The notes below the pieces were generated by a model that did no database searches, was not told the origin of the DNA, and saw only the letters and a program-made list of their open reading frames with translations. Positions 31,493-42,111 of a stretch of 64,000 bases of DNA are shown here, in pieces. Each line of letters opens with the position of its first letter. The stretch's first letter is position 1. Both the position numbers and the translations under genes were made by a program. The DNA is from Endotrypanum monterogeii (lineage: Eukaryota > Euglenozoa > Kinetoplastea > Trypanosomatida > Trypanosomatidae): assembly GCA_000333855.2 (NCBI GenBank), contig CM007324.1, positions 204,166 through 268,165 on the forward strand. The letters run 5' to 3'.

Positions 31493-32621
31493 TTTGCCGG
31501 GTGAGGAATAATATTGGGTTCTAGTTGACGCGTAGCAAATTCTTTTTTTTCAAATTTTGTGTTGAGAGGTGCAGAGAGGGAAAAGATGATGGTAGGTACT
31601 CATAAAGCGCACAGGCGGCGTAATCGCTCGAATTATTTAGCTTCGTGCATGTGGGGCAGCAGCTGCAAAGGAAGAGAGAATAAGCACATATGGTTCGATC
31701 AATCAATACACATGTTTATGTGTATAAGTATTTATTACAGAAATTTGCTCGGCAGCAGCTTTTAGAAAATTCAAGTTTTGATATATATATATTTCTCGAA
31801 AAGACAAAAGGAGTTCGTTTGAAGTACTTTACACGAAGCTGCAGCGAGATTTGCAAGGAATTACTGTCACCGTTGCAAGTGTGAGGGCGGGTGGGGTAAG
31901 GGGGTGTGCAGACACGGCGCCTAGTTTAGCGGGGAGGCGTAGTTGGATATTGGGAACGTGTGGGTTATCTTCCGGCCCGGTCGCTTTGTGGCGTGCCTGG
32001 GCGATGCCGGCTGTTTTTTTTTTTCCGCGGCGGGCGTGCGGGGGGGGGGTGGTGGTGCGGCCCCCCGCAGGCGGGGTGAGCCCGGATGGCAGGCGACCCC
32101 CAACCAGGCCGCGCCCCCGTTTTCCCCCTGATGGGGTGCTGGCGCCGGCATTTAGGCGTGGGCGGGGTGGGAGGGCGGTGTTGTTTTCGGGCGGGGGGGT
32201 GCATGGGCGCTGGCCCCCCCGCTTGGGGCTAGGGGGGCTGCGGTGGGGGGGGGGGGGGCGAAAGCATACCCCCCATAGAAAAGGAGGGTTGGGTGGGCGA
32301 GGTTTTTTTATTTTGTGGGTTTCCGGGGTGTTGGGTAGGGGACGGGCCCCCACCGTCCTAAAACAAGGGTGCGCATGTCTTTCGCTCCGCCTTTTGGCGG
32401 CGGGGTGGGCAGCTGACCCGCCCCGCGCCAATTTTCTTGGCACGTGCGTGGGGTAGAGTTGGGTGGGTGAACTGGCCGTAAAGCAGGCGAAGGCACCTAC
32501 GCGCTGGGTGCTCGTCGGGGTGACTTGTGGTGGTGGGAGGGCATACATTTTGCATACACGCTCGCTTCTCCTTTCCCCTTTTCACCCTCCCCCCATGCCT
32601 TCCTTTCCGCACCGTCGGCGC
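31493..32621. other. Spacer with extremely G-rich block
   Basis: The first ~375 bases are AT-rich. At about 31870 composition switches abruptly to very high GC with strong G excess on the plus strand, lasting to about 32560, then returns to normal near the RING gene stop. The block is full of G- and C-runs of 5-14. Long open frames on both strands inside it reflect the lack of A/T-rich stop codons and are not taken as genes. Confidence 0.6.
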
Positions 32622-33617
32622 TTAGAGTTCGAGATCTTGGAAGAGGGCACTCTGCAGGAAGTGTCCCGTGAGAATGATGCTGGCTGCTGCGAGGCAGATG
32701 TCATCTGCATACGTCGCTGCGGTGTACACTACAGTGGTCAAGGCCTCCACTGCACTGGCGCACGCTGTTGAGAGAGCCGACGGGGACGCGCCGAGCTTGA
32801 CAGCCTGCTGATGCTGTGCGACTGTTCCAACCACCTCGGTTAAGCTGATCGGCCTGAGCATGTAGGTGAACATGGTGATGTGGAGAACGGCAATACGGAA
32901 CCCGATAACTATGGGTAGCAGACGCGCGTGCGTCATGGCGCGCAGCCGCAGCACGCAGCGGTCCAGCAGCGACAGTTTCTTTGCACCACAGAAGCCCACA
33001 TTGTACTTGTGCATGAGCACCACATCATCTACAGAGGGCTTCGACCCGACGACAGGCACGGGGTACATTAGCTCTACCAGCTTACGACACAAAGGACACC
33101 GCAGCTGCCGATACATTCCCAAACACCGCCATAGTTCAACGAGACAGTTAGCACAGAACTGCTGATGACCACACGGCAGTAGCTCTACCGGATGGTCTAT
33201 GGTGGTGGCAAGGCAGATACTGCACCGGGTGTCCTCTAGGGCCTCGCTGACGACTGTGGATGCTATAGGCATCATATCCTTTGTTGCCACCTGCGGTGGA
33301 GTTTGGCGCTTGGGTCGCAACGTGGCTGCCACAGCTTGGACTTCCGTGAAGCGCGGCAGCGTTCCCCAGTGGGTCGCGTAGCGCCGCATTCGGTTTGCTT
33401 CGAGGAACATCACAACAAACCGCGCCAACCACAAGGTAAGCATCACCAACGCCAACGTGGGTAGTGCGACGTGCAAGAAGCTCATCGCTACAGAGCCGCC
33501 ACTCGACAGGTTCGCGAGGTAATGAAAGCCGGCGGGGAACGTGGACGTCGTTGGGTGAGACATGTTGGCGTATCTTGCCTGCGCAAACGTCATCTCTGGT
33601 CGCAGCCGATGATCCAT
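32622..33617 (-). CDS. RNF170-like membrane RING E3 ubiquitin ligase
   Basis: The protein has 331 residues from the ATG at 33617; the frame is open three codons further only from a GTG. Order: a membrane span at about 46-72, a C3HC4 RING at 132-177 (Cys132, Cys135, Cys149, His151, Cys155, Cys158, Cys174, Cys177), then two hydrophobic segments near 233-255 and 297-318. This span-RING-two-span plan, the 'CPLCR' end of the RING and the following 'VELMYPV' match the RNF170 family, whose members sit in the ER membrane and ubiquitylate partners such as IP3 receptors in animals. All zinc ligands are present, so ligase activity is expected. The substrate here is unknown. Confidence 0.85.
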   Translation of the reverse strand: MDHRLRPEMTFAQARYANMSHPTTSTFPAGFHYLANLSSGGSVAMSFLHVALPTLALVMLTLWLARFVVMFLEANRMRRYATHWGTLPRFTEVQAVAATLRPKRQTPPQVATKDMMPIASTVVSEALEDTRCSICLATTIDHPVELLPCGHQQFCANCLVELWRCLGMYRQLRCPLCRKLVELMYPVPVVGSKPSVDDVVLMHKYNVGFCGAKKLSLLDRCVLRLRAMTHARLLPIVIGFRIAVLHITMFTYMLRPISLTEVVGTVAQHQQAVKLGASPSALSTACASAVEALTTVVYTAATYADDICLAAASIILTGHFLQSALFQDLEL

Positions 33618-35060
33618 TTTGCTCACTTGAGTTACTCTACGTTTCTATGCGCGCGCGCGTGCGCGTGTGGAGAGACCACTGCAAACGGGTCGGGGGGTTG
33701 GGGTTGGGCAAACAAGCGAGGTGGAAGCAGAACTGAGGGGGGAGGGGTTAAGAAAACACACAACACGCGTTCCACACAATCACACACACGCAGAAAAAAA
33801 AAAAAAACAAGCAACAAAAGCCAAGGAGGCTTACAACAACAGCAAAGAAACCCCACAACAGTGGCGAAGGTTTTTTTTTTCGCGGGGGGGGGGGGGAGGA
33901 CAGAAAGAAAAAAAAAACAGAAGTAGTTAATTGTAGCAGACACTGAAATGCCCTGAGGCACTGCAGATGAATGCAGGAGGGACAAGGGAGGAAGACTGTT
34001 TTATAAACTATAGAGGACCACGCAATAACACTGAAACGTCGCGCAACGGTGCCTCTTGCGGCGATTGTTGGCGCCGCTTAAAATCGCGCGCACACACACA
34101 CACACACACGGAGGAAAAACGAAAAGAAGAAACGAGCCCGTTGATCTCGCAAATGCGTAGCGTCGTCGCCACCGGTGTGTGTAGGTGAATGTTGATCTCA
34201 GTTGTACGTCGAGGGAAAGCAGACAGAGAGACGAGGTGGGGGTGGAAAGGAAAGGCCGCGCGGAACCAAAACCGTCTCAGTTGTTAAAAGCGATGATTCA
34301 CAAAGTGTGCGTCATGTGTCCGCGCGTATACAAACGTACACGACTTGTGTACCGATATTTTTATCTCACACCCAATGGATGGTGGGATAATAAAATGTAG
34401 TTGCCGGAACTGGTTTTTGGTGGTACTCGACTTCAACAGCGACAGAGCTCTTTAAGTCCCGTTCTTGACCACGTCAGATACACCAGCAGCTCAAGATGGG
34501 AAGGGGGCGACGGAAGGGGAGGGGTGTGTGCGTGTGTGGAGAAATCATAAAATATGCGGCACACACACAATATATATATACATATATATTTTTGTCTGTG
34601 GGAGTGAGTGAGTGTGGCAGAGAGGAGTCAGCTCACCGAAGACTTCCGTAGGGACAGTAGCTTGTGTACGTGTGTAGCGGTTTTGATGCGCACCGCAGAA
34701 GAAGGGGTGGGTGGTGGTGGTGGTGGTGGTGGTGGGGGGCAAGAACAGAAGGTGGGCGGGAGGAGGACTTGACCCCACCTCTCTCCCTCTCTCGCCTGCT
34801 GAGCAACTTTTTTTATTCATTACCTGCTGGAGAGTGCGGGATGGCAGGAGGGGGATGGAAGAGGAGAGGCATGACGTGGGGGACGACGGTTCGAAAACAG
34901 TGACAATATGGTTCACTTTTTTTTTTTGTTGATATCTTTTTTTTTTTTCTTCGGAATTCCCCCTTAGAGATTTGAGAGAGAGAGAGAGCGAGAGATGGGG
35001 TGGGGACGTAGGACAACAACACGACGGGTGGGTGGTGGTTGCTTTCCTCGCGTCATGTTA
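33618..35060. other. Intergenic spacer
   Basis: About 1.4 kb with (CG)n/(GT)n at 33649-33669, A-runs at 33794-33807, G-run at 33884-33897, (CA)n at 34090-34110, (GGT)n at 34708-34735, T-runs at 34918-34950 and (GA)n at 34973-34996. No credible gene on either strand. Confidence 0.65.
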
Positions 35061-38000
35061 TCACACGCATTCACGCAGCCACGGGTGCTGCAGCGCTTCG
35101 TAAGCTGTCATCCGTCTCGACGGGTACTTGTCGAGAAGACCTCGAAGAAAGGAGGAGCCGAGCTCCGAGATGTGTGGCAGTGACACACCCATGACGTGCC
35201 CATCAGGTGCCATCACCCGACCCACAGAGGCATTGGTGCCCATGTCCTTCGCGGCTGCATCTGTAGAGACATATACAAAGCGATCCAGATCCACCTCCAT
35301 TCCCTCCGATGCACACACGTTTGCATAGCTGGTCAGTGACGCCATCAGCTGCTCTACTGTGGAGTCAAACAGATCGACGGTCGGCTTGGCTGTGTTGCTG
35401 TGGCCGACACTCCTTTTCGCAGGCGCTCGCTCCTGCCCTGGACACCGCACACAGGTTGCCATGGCCTCGATGTGTCGGTACCACTGACGGGTTTCCTTGG
35501 AGGCGGCAGATGGTAGGGCTGACGTCTCCGCGGGTAGGTGTGGCAGGGCAGCACGTACGCTCTCTACCACCGACAGCGAGGGTAGACACACATACGGGGG
35601 AGGAGGGTATTCGAGAGAGTTCGTCACTTGTGGTGGTCGAGGCGGAGGCACAGTGTTGCCTGGGGCACTTGGAGGCTCCGCTCGGCGGGGGCGGCGGCGG
35701 CGGTGTCGGTCGAAGCGGAGAGGGGCGTCATAGTCTACCACAGGTGGCCCGTGCGGTCGCCGCGGGTGCTTCGCTGACGGAAATGGCGCTCGCCCCGTTA
35801 GGAGTGCATATGCAATGACACCAACGGAGTACAGGTCTACTGCCGCGCTGTACCCCATCTTGTCTGGGCGCAGGGCCGGTATGGTGACTTCAGGGGCTGC
35901 ATAGATAGGGGTGCCGCAGCTTGTCGTGGCGTCGTGGCGAGAGTAGATGCGCATCACCTTCTGCGGCGTCGCAGCTGTGTCCGCTGCGGCTGCGGATTCC
36001 AACGGACGTGTCTGCAGCTGGTCAAGCACACGCGATAGTCCAAAATCCATGACCTTGACCACTGGCCACAGGTGCCTTGGTATATGCACGGTGTGGAGCA
36101 CCGATAGCGGATTGGTGAATTGGAGTGCCTCGCTTTCATTTCCAGGCGTGTGGTGTGCAGCAGCGATGGATCCACCGCCACTTGCACGACGCGAGGAGGC
36201 GTAGCTGCGGAGCTGATGCAGCAACAAATGCATCTGCAGCGCGTTAAGGGCGTAGCGGTCGCAGGGGCGGTGTAACATAAGATTTTCGAGTTTCAAGTCC
36301 CGGTGGATGATGCCCATGGAGTGCAGGTACAGCACGGCTTCAATAATTTGAACGACGATTATCTTCACAAGGAACTCCGGCAGTGGGCCACCGACCGAGA
36401 GGAGATCGCTGTCGGGGTCGATCTCACAGTGGTCGTCCATGACGGCGGCCGTCGCTGTGTCGTACTGAGCAGAACCCGACCGTGTTGCTCTGGCGCCAGG
36501 ACAGTGATCCCCACGGCGCTCGCTCTTATGGACACCGACTTGACGTCGGTGCTCCCGTTGCTGGTAGGCTTGCAGCAGGTCCCACACTTCTCCTCCCGTT
36601 GCCTGCTCCATCACCAGCGCCAGGTGATCTGGCTGGTCGAACACCTCGTACAAGGCAGTTATATTGAGGTGGCGCACTGCTAGGAGAATGTTGATCTCAC
36701 ACTGCTGACGGCGTCGGTGCTGTAGTTCACTCATGTATGTCTGGCGGAGTGCTTCAGGAAGGCAGCGGATCAGTTCGCGACGCCGTTGCTCGCGATCTTG
36801 TAGCTGCAGTGAAACCTGGGCTTTCCCTTCCTTGTTTGGGACGTCGTCGTTTGGTGGCTTGTCCTGCGGCTGGCAGCATGCGCTGCATGAGGACGACGGT
36901 GTTGCGATATCGGGAGCGGAATCAGCGAGCTGAAGGCTGGCAAGTGCACCCGCCGTCCACTCCGTTCGTCTTTGTTCAGCCAGATCGTCAGGCTGCGTCT
37001 CCAAGAGCAACAGTTGCTCAATCACAGCAGCTTCTGCATGCGATACTGGCCGTGCTGAGGCTTTTGCAGTACTCGGTGTGGAGACAGCTTTAGTGTGAAT
37101 GTCCGATGCGGATGCTTCCTCTCCAACTCCTTCATCTTTCCCTCTATAGAGTACCTGCTGCTGGTGCTGCCGAAGGGCTTCCACCAGCATGCGCTGCTTT
37201 AGGATAACTTTGACAGCGAACACTTGCGATTCCGAATCTGTCTTTGTTGCTTCCAGCATTGCTCTTGCCTTCGACGCGGAGATGCGCCGCACTGTGGCCG
37301 GCGCCTGTTTTTCTCTCTCTCGGATATAGGCTTCCCGAAGCGCTTCCACATCTGTCCACTTGTCCGTGCGGGCACTCACGCTGGGATCGCTGAAGATATC
37401 CTCCCAATTCGGCGGCGCTCCTTCCGCGTCAGCGCCCCGCGAGTGTGGGAGCACTGCCGGCTGTGATGAGGTCGACGCATCGGTGCGCAAGGCAGCGCGA
37501 TACACGGTACCGAAGGTGCCTCGACCTAGCGGGTGCGCACGATCAATCGAGTAATACTCGTCCACACGGCGACTGTACATGCGCCTTATCTGCGCCTCGA
37601 CGTTCCACTGGGCTCGGCAGAGCAGTGCACGCCGGCGAGAGGCTGATCGCGCTTCGTGGTGTTTCGACTGCGTCTCCCTCGGTGTTTTCTCTGCGGCGGC
37701 GGTGGCACCACCACCACCACCACTGCGCTCCACAGAGTTCACCTTGTGCTGTTGCTCGGATGCCCAACGCACAAATGCGTCCGCGGTGAGGAATATAAAG
37801 GAAAGGTTATAGTCAGCTGTGTGTCGCGGGCCAGCATTGACAAGATCCACCACATCGCCGTTGTATAGGCGGACCGATGCACCTTTGCCTACTCGCTTCC
37901 CATTGACGATGCACCCGTTGGTGCTGTAGTCGGAAAGCACGACGTGGGGATGGGCCGATGGTTCTCGCTGCTTCTGCTCGACGGCTGAGGTGCGGCCCGT

Positions 38001-38782
38001 GGCACTGGTGCCTCGCTGTGGCGTAGACCGAGCTGCCTTTATTGGTAGAGGGCTGCGATGTCGATTTGCCGCGGCCCTTCCCAGCGTAACCGTGGAATCA
38101 AGGAAGACGTCATCTGCCTCCTCTTTTTTTTTGCTGCTACTGCAGTCACAGCAGCGCCATCGCCGCGGCGGTCGCTTCCCGGCTGAAGGGCAATAATGCA
38201 GTGCACACTGCTGACACAAAGGTTTGTGGTGAACACGATATCGTTGATGGCGAGGCGACCGATGCTGACGGCGCCGTTGTTGCTCCGAGTGCCACAGAGA
38301 GGCAGAAGGAGGCGGGGTGGTGTGTCGAGAGACCACTGGTTCCCTCCTGGCAGTGAGGCGGTCTTATTCGTTTTATTATGCTTTTCGGCGGTCGGTGCGC
38401 AGGGGCACGTGGGGGTGTTGCTGAGGCATGCGGGACAGTAGAGATGCCGCAAGGTTGGAGGAAGACGCTGCGACAACCATTCTTGTGCATGGTGGCACCA
38501 ATACGATACGCTTCCCATGTTTTCAGTACAGTCCTCCTTCGGCGTGTCTTCGTTTTCCACAGCGCGGCTGCAACGTGGCACGTACGACAGCAGTCCGTTT
38601 TCTCTTGAAGGTGTGTTTTGTGCAACGAGCACGGCCCAAACATGTACATCATTCATGCCTTCATCTCCAACTTCCTTGACACCATCCGCGTCATGATCGC
38701 AATACCTCGGGTGCATCGCTTGTGTGCCACAGCTGCTTGTGTCGCCGCACTCATGCACAGATCCGCTCATCGAGAGCAGCAT
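35061..38782 (-). CDS. FHA-domain protein kinase, frame broken by one base
   Basis: Two overlapping frames make one gene. The first starts at the ATG at 38782 and carries the front of an FHA domain (GR at 175-176, 'SSVHC' at 191-195). The second runs to 35061 and carries the rest ('YSTNGCIVNG') and a kinase. The switch is needed at a run of nine T at 38124-38132; one more base would join them into about 1240 residues. Kinase motifs, in second-frame numbering from 38336: glycine loop GRGTFGTVY 271-279, Lys376 in 'FAVK', Glu547, HRD 678-680, DFG 764-766, APE 814-816, closing 'HPW'. All catalytic residues are present. The kinase is CAMK-like, with long inserts between core motifs. FHA domains bind phosphothreonine, as in Rad53/Chk2-type kinases, but orthology is not claimed. 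A sequencing error is the likeliest cause of the break. Confidence 0.85.
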
Positions 38783-39347
38783 AAATACGAAGAGAGAGAG
38801 AGTTGGGCAGATTTCTACTGATCCATATAGTTAGAGACGCCCGCCTACCCCTCTCCGACCGCGTGTGTGTGTGCGTGGGTGGGAGGGAGAAGGGGGGCAG
38901 GTAACCGAACACTTTCTTCTATGCAAATGTGTGCGCATATTTTGTCAGTGAATATATGTAAGTATGAAGTGAGGGATTGCGGCCAAATGGTGCCCGAGAG
39001 GGAGGGAGTGTGTGGTCGACGAGGCCTTCAGGCAGACATAACGTCTGCAGTTATGGAGAGGAGCAGTAGGGGACTTCGGTAGCAAGGAGAGGTGAAAGAG
39101 AGGGGTGTTGTGGTTGATTTCTATAATGTATAAATTATATATATATATATATATTTTTTTTTTTATAGTTATATATTTTACATATTATAGGGGTCTCTCT
39201 CTCTCTTTCGTTTTTTTTTGGGGGGGAGTCTTAGGATGTTTCCCTCCCCGTGTACATGCGTCCCTTTGCGACACATACGTTGCACCGCAGCAGAGAAAAT
39301 GGGGAATTCGATACCATAAGGGGATAGGTGCGTGGGGGTGGAAGAGG

Positions 39348-39378
<31 letters not shown>

Positions 39379-40141
39379 GGGGGGGGGGGGGGAGAGAGAG
39401 NNNNNNNNNNNNNNNNNNNNNNNNNNNNNNNNNNNNNNNNNNNNNNNNNNNNNNNNNNNNNNNNNNNNNNNNNNNNNNNNNNNNNNNNNNNNNNNNNNNN
39501 NNNNNNNNNNNNNNNNNNNNNNNNNNNNNNNNNNNNNNNNNNNNNNNNNNNNNNNNNNNNNNNNNNNNNNNNNNNNNNNNNNNNNNNNNNNNNNNNNNNN
39601 NNNNNNNNNNNNNNNNNNNNNNNNNNNNNNNNNNNNNNNNNNNNNNNNNNNNNNNNNNNNNNNNNNNNNNNNNNNNNNNNNNNNNNNNNNNNNNNNNNNN
39701 NNNNNNNNNNNNNNNNNNNNNNNNNNNNNNNNNNNNNNNNNNNNNNNNNNNNNNNNNNNNNNNNNNNNNNNNNNNNNNGAGAGAGAGAGAGAGAGAGAGA
39801 GGGGGGGGTGAGGGGGGAAGAAAGATCGAAGAATGAGGAAGGCCATTCGCTTCAAAGGCATTGAGTAGGACACTAGAGTAAGCCCACGAGAAGAAAAATA
39901 AAAAGGAAGCATGTCGCGGGAGGGGAGTCTACGAACACCTACTCCCACCTTCGTCCTTGCTTCGCTCCAAGGGCGTGACGAGACTCCGGGGTAGGGGCCG
40001 AGGGCCAGAAACCGAGGCAGCAGATCATTGCCGATGTCCTCGTAGTGCTTCAGTGTTTTGTACCGACACATATGTACGCCGTTTCTCCCTAGAGAGCACC
40101 GTTAAAGAGGGCATTCCCCCCCCCCCCCCCCCCCCACGAAT
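38783..40141. other. Intergenic spacer containing assembly gap
   Basis: Contains (TA)n at about 39135-39154, a (GA)n tract entering the gap from 39349, 378 N at 39401-39778, and (GA)n again at 39779-39800. A run of about 19 C at 40117-40135 adjoins the CX9C relic. No gene is seen, but sequence is missing. Confidence 0.65.
39401..39778. other. Assembly gap (378 N) inside a (GA)n/G-rich repeat
   Basis: Both flanks are (GA)n with long G-runs, so the gap is an unresolved microsatellite; its true length is unknown. Confidence 0.95.
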
Positions 40142-40359
40142 CGCGGTGACACTACGCCCGGGTAGGCTGCGGTGGGTGCTCCCTCTGGCACTGTGTGAAG
40201 TAGTCCCACGCCCATTTGCAGCTCTCGGCGGTCTCCGGGTTCGCCTCCATGCCTTTAGAGTAGCCCACAAGTTGTGGCGTGCAGACGTGTCCCAGCTGCT
40301 GCGCCTCTGCCGGCTGCGTCGGCGCTTGATTGCTCTGGCCGCAGAGGTAGTTGCTGATG
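40142..40359 (-). pseudogene. Truncated relic of the CHCHD2/10-like gene
   Basis: This segment is almost identical to the 3' end of the CHCHD-like gene at 43835-44281, including the stop codon (40152-40154) and a few bases beyond it. Differences: no upstream homology past 40359, so the first ~73 codons including the ATG and glycine-rich helix are gone; a 21-base deletion in the Gln/Ala linker; Tyr to Cys near the break; and the second Cys of the first CX9C pair changed to Gly (YSKG for YSKC). The open frame upstream has no ATG. The missing disulphide cysteine and missing N-terminus argue against function. The near-identity of the remaining ~190 bases implies a recent duplication or ongoing gene conversion. 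Confidence 0.88.
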
Positions 40360-42111
40360 CTATGCAAGTATTCCACTGGAGGAGCTTCAGTGACCACATC
40401 AAATGCAAAACCGCATTGCTCAACGCACAAGTCAGCCTGTTATAAATGTGTATATATTTCTTGTGGTATATATATCCTTGTGCAGGCAGACGAGTGCCCA
40501 AGGTACCCCATGCCAGAGGGGTGCACGATAGAAAGTCTATGCGTGCCTGTATGCGTATGCAAGGAAATAGATAGAACAATAGAAAAAAAGAAAGATGAGG
40601 GGAACGCATATTACATAGGGTCGATCACACCAATCAAAATCAATTGCTGCATTTCTTCTTGAGGCGACAGTGGTGGAGACCAGCAGTAGCCATTTGCGTG
40701 GTGGGGGTATACAAATATGGGTAGCGAACATCGCCCCGCCCCCTCTCTCCCCCCAATCGTCATTGCAACTCTAAGAGCCCATCGCACAGATGGACAAGCA
40801 CGCCCGCCGAACCGCTCATTTGTGAAGCATGGCAGGCTCCCTTCACAGCGTGTATGTGTGGCCGGTATTTTATATGGTACCGAAATCTTTTTTTTTCCTT
40901 CCTTCCTCTCTCCCACCACTGTAGAGTTTTTTTTTTTTTTTGGGGTGGGGGGGTGGGGAGGGGAAGGAGGGAAGAGGGGGAGGGGCGAAGCGCTCAGGGG
41001 AGATACACTCGAGTCACGCTATCGCCTTTTTGTGTTAAATGCAGTGCACATATATGTTCGCTGTCGGAGTTTGCTACGGATGCAACAGCATCTACAGGAA
41101 GAGCGATCAATATCAGCAGCAGCGGATCACACTGGGTAGCGTACATTGCAGAGGAATGGAGGCCTTCCCCCCCTCCCCCTCTTCTCGCTCTGTCTTGCCC
41201 ACCCTCTCCCTCCCAGTACTTGCTTTTACAGTGGAAGGTGTGGGCGTGTGTATGTGGGGGGGGGGGGGATATCGACAGGGGAGTCAGGAGAAACGGAGGA
41301 AAAAAAAAAGGGCGAAAGAAGAATAGAGCGGTGAAGCAATAAAAAAAAAAAATGAATGAGCGAACCTGGAAATAATAAAAAAAAAATGAGAGCCGCGACG
41401 AGACGAAACAGGAGGGGAGGATAAGTCCGAGACGGAATAGGGAAGATACAACCCCCGTCCGCCAGTTGTGGAACCCTCACAGATACGGACACAACCTCAA
41501 TCCCGCCACACCGACTTACACACACACACACACACATTCTCCACCTCTCGCTCCCTTATCTTGTACCAAATTCCCCGAGTGGGGATCCCGACAGAAACAG
41601 TGTCTAGCTTTGTCGCTCTATATTTGGTGAGGGTGTGTGGGCGTGCGAGTAGGACTCGCATCCGTTGCATGAACAGTGAAAAAAAAACAAAAAATCATCA
41701 ATCAACAACAATAAGACAGAGGGATGGAGAGCTCAGCATTGCCGAGTTGCGCCTACGTGGCTTGTGCGAGCGCTTCTTCGTGTCGGTCTGTTTAACGACA
41801 TGGTATGTCGAGTTTTGAGGCGTAGCATGGATGTTCAGGAGACGTTGGTCTAGAGTGGAGAGGAGGGGGATGGAGGAGGGAAGAGGAGGAGGGGGGGGGG
41901 GCGCGGCATATTATGCCGTTCAAGCCGCTCTTTTCTCTCCCCCAACTTCAGCCTCCAAAGATACTGACATATACATTATAAGGTGCAACCCCACATCTAC
42001 AGTCACCTTGACTCCATCCATATATCCTTGTCACCACCACGCCACTTGGAAAACGAAAAAAAAAGAAAAAAATACACCAGCACCCTCCTCCCCCCCCCCA
42101 CACACATACAC
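40360..42111. other. Intergenic spacer with dispersed repeat copy
   Basis: Holds one copy of the ~180-bp dispersed repeat (41003-41178, listed separately), T- and G-runs near 40928-40985 and 41257-41268, A-runs near 41301-41387 and (CA)n at 41518-41535. No protein gene is recognised. It is the 3' side of the longer CX9C gene. Confidence 0.6.
41003..41178. repeat. Dispersed ~180-bp non-coding repeat, copy 1
   Basis: Nearly identical to 59303-59487 in the same orientation. Outside a T-run and a short TA stretch that differ in length, only about three substitutions are visible. The central ~110 bases, from GCAGTGCACATATATGTTCG through the 'GGGTAGCGTACATTGCAG' end, are unchanged apart from TA-repeat length. 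It lies in the spacer between two CX9C copies. No tRNA, snRNA or spliced-leader RNA signature is recognised. Confidence 0.9.

Noticed and set aside
31829..32548. Long open frames on both strands in the G-rich block (201 and 239 codons)
   Set aside because: Both strands are open at once because stop codons are rare at such GC content; the residues are Pro/Gly/Arg repeats with no domain, and sequence quality is doubtful.
39105..40071. Frames spanning the N gap at 39401-39778
   Set aside because: They are read through N and flanking (GA)n repeats, giving Arg-Glu or Ser-Leu dipeptides only.
40152..40430. A 92-codon frame as a functional third CX9C gene
   Set aside because: It lacks an ATG start, begins in unrelated sequence, and has lost one of the four CX9C cysteines and the glycine-rich helix.
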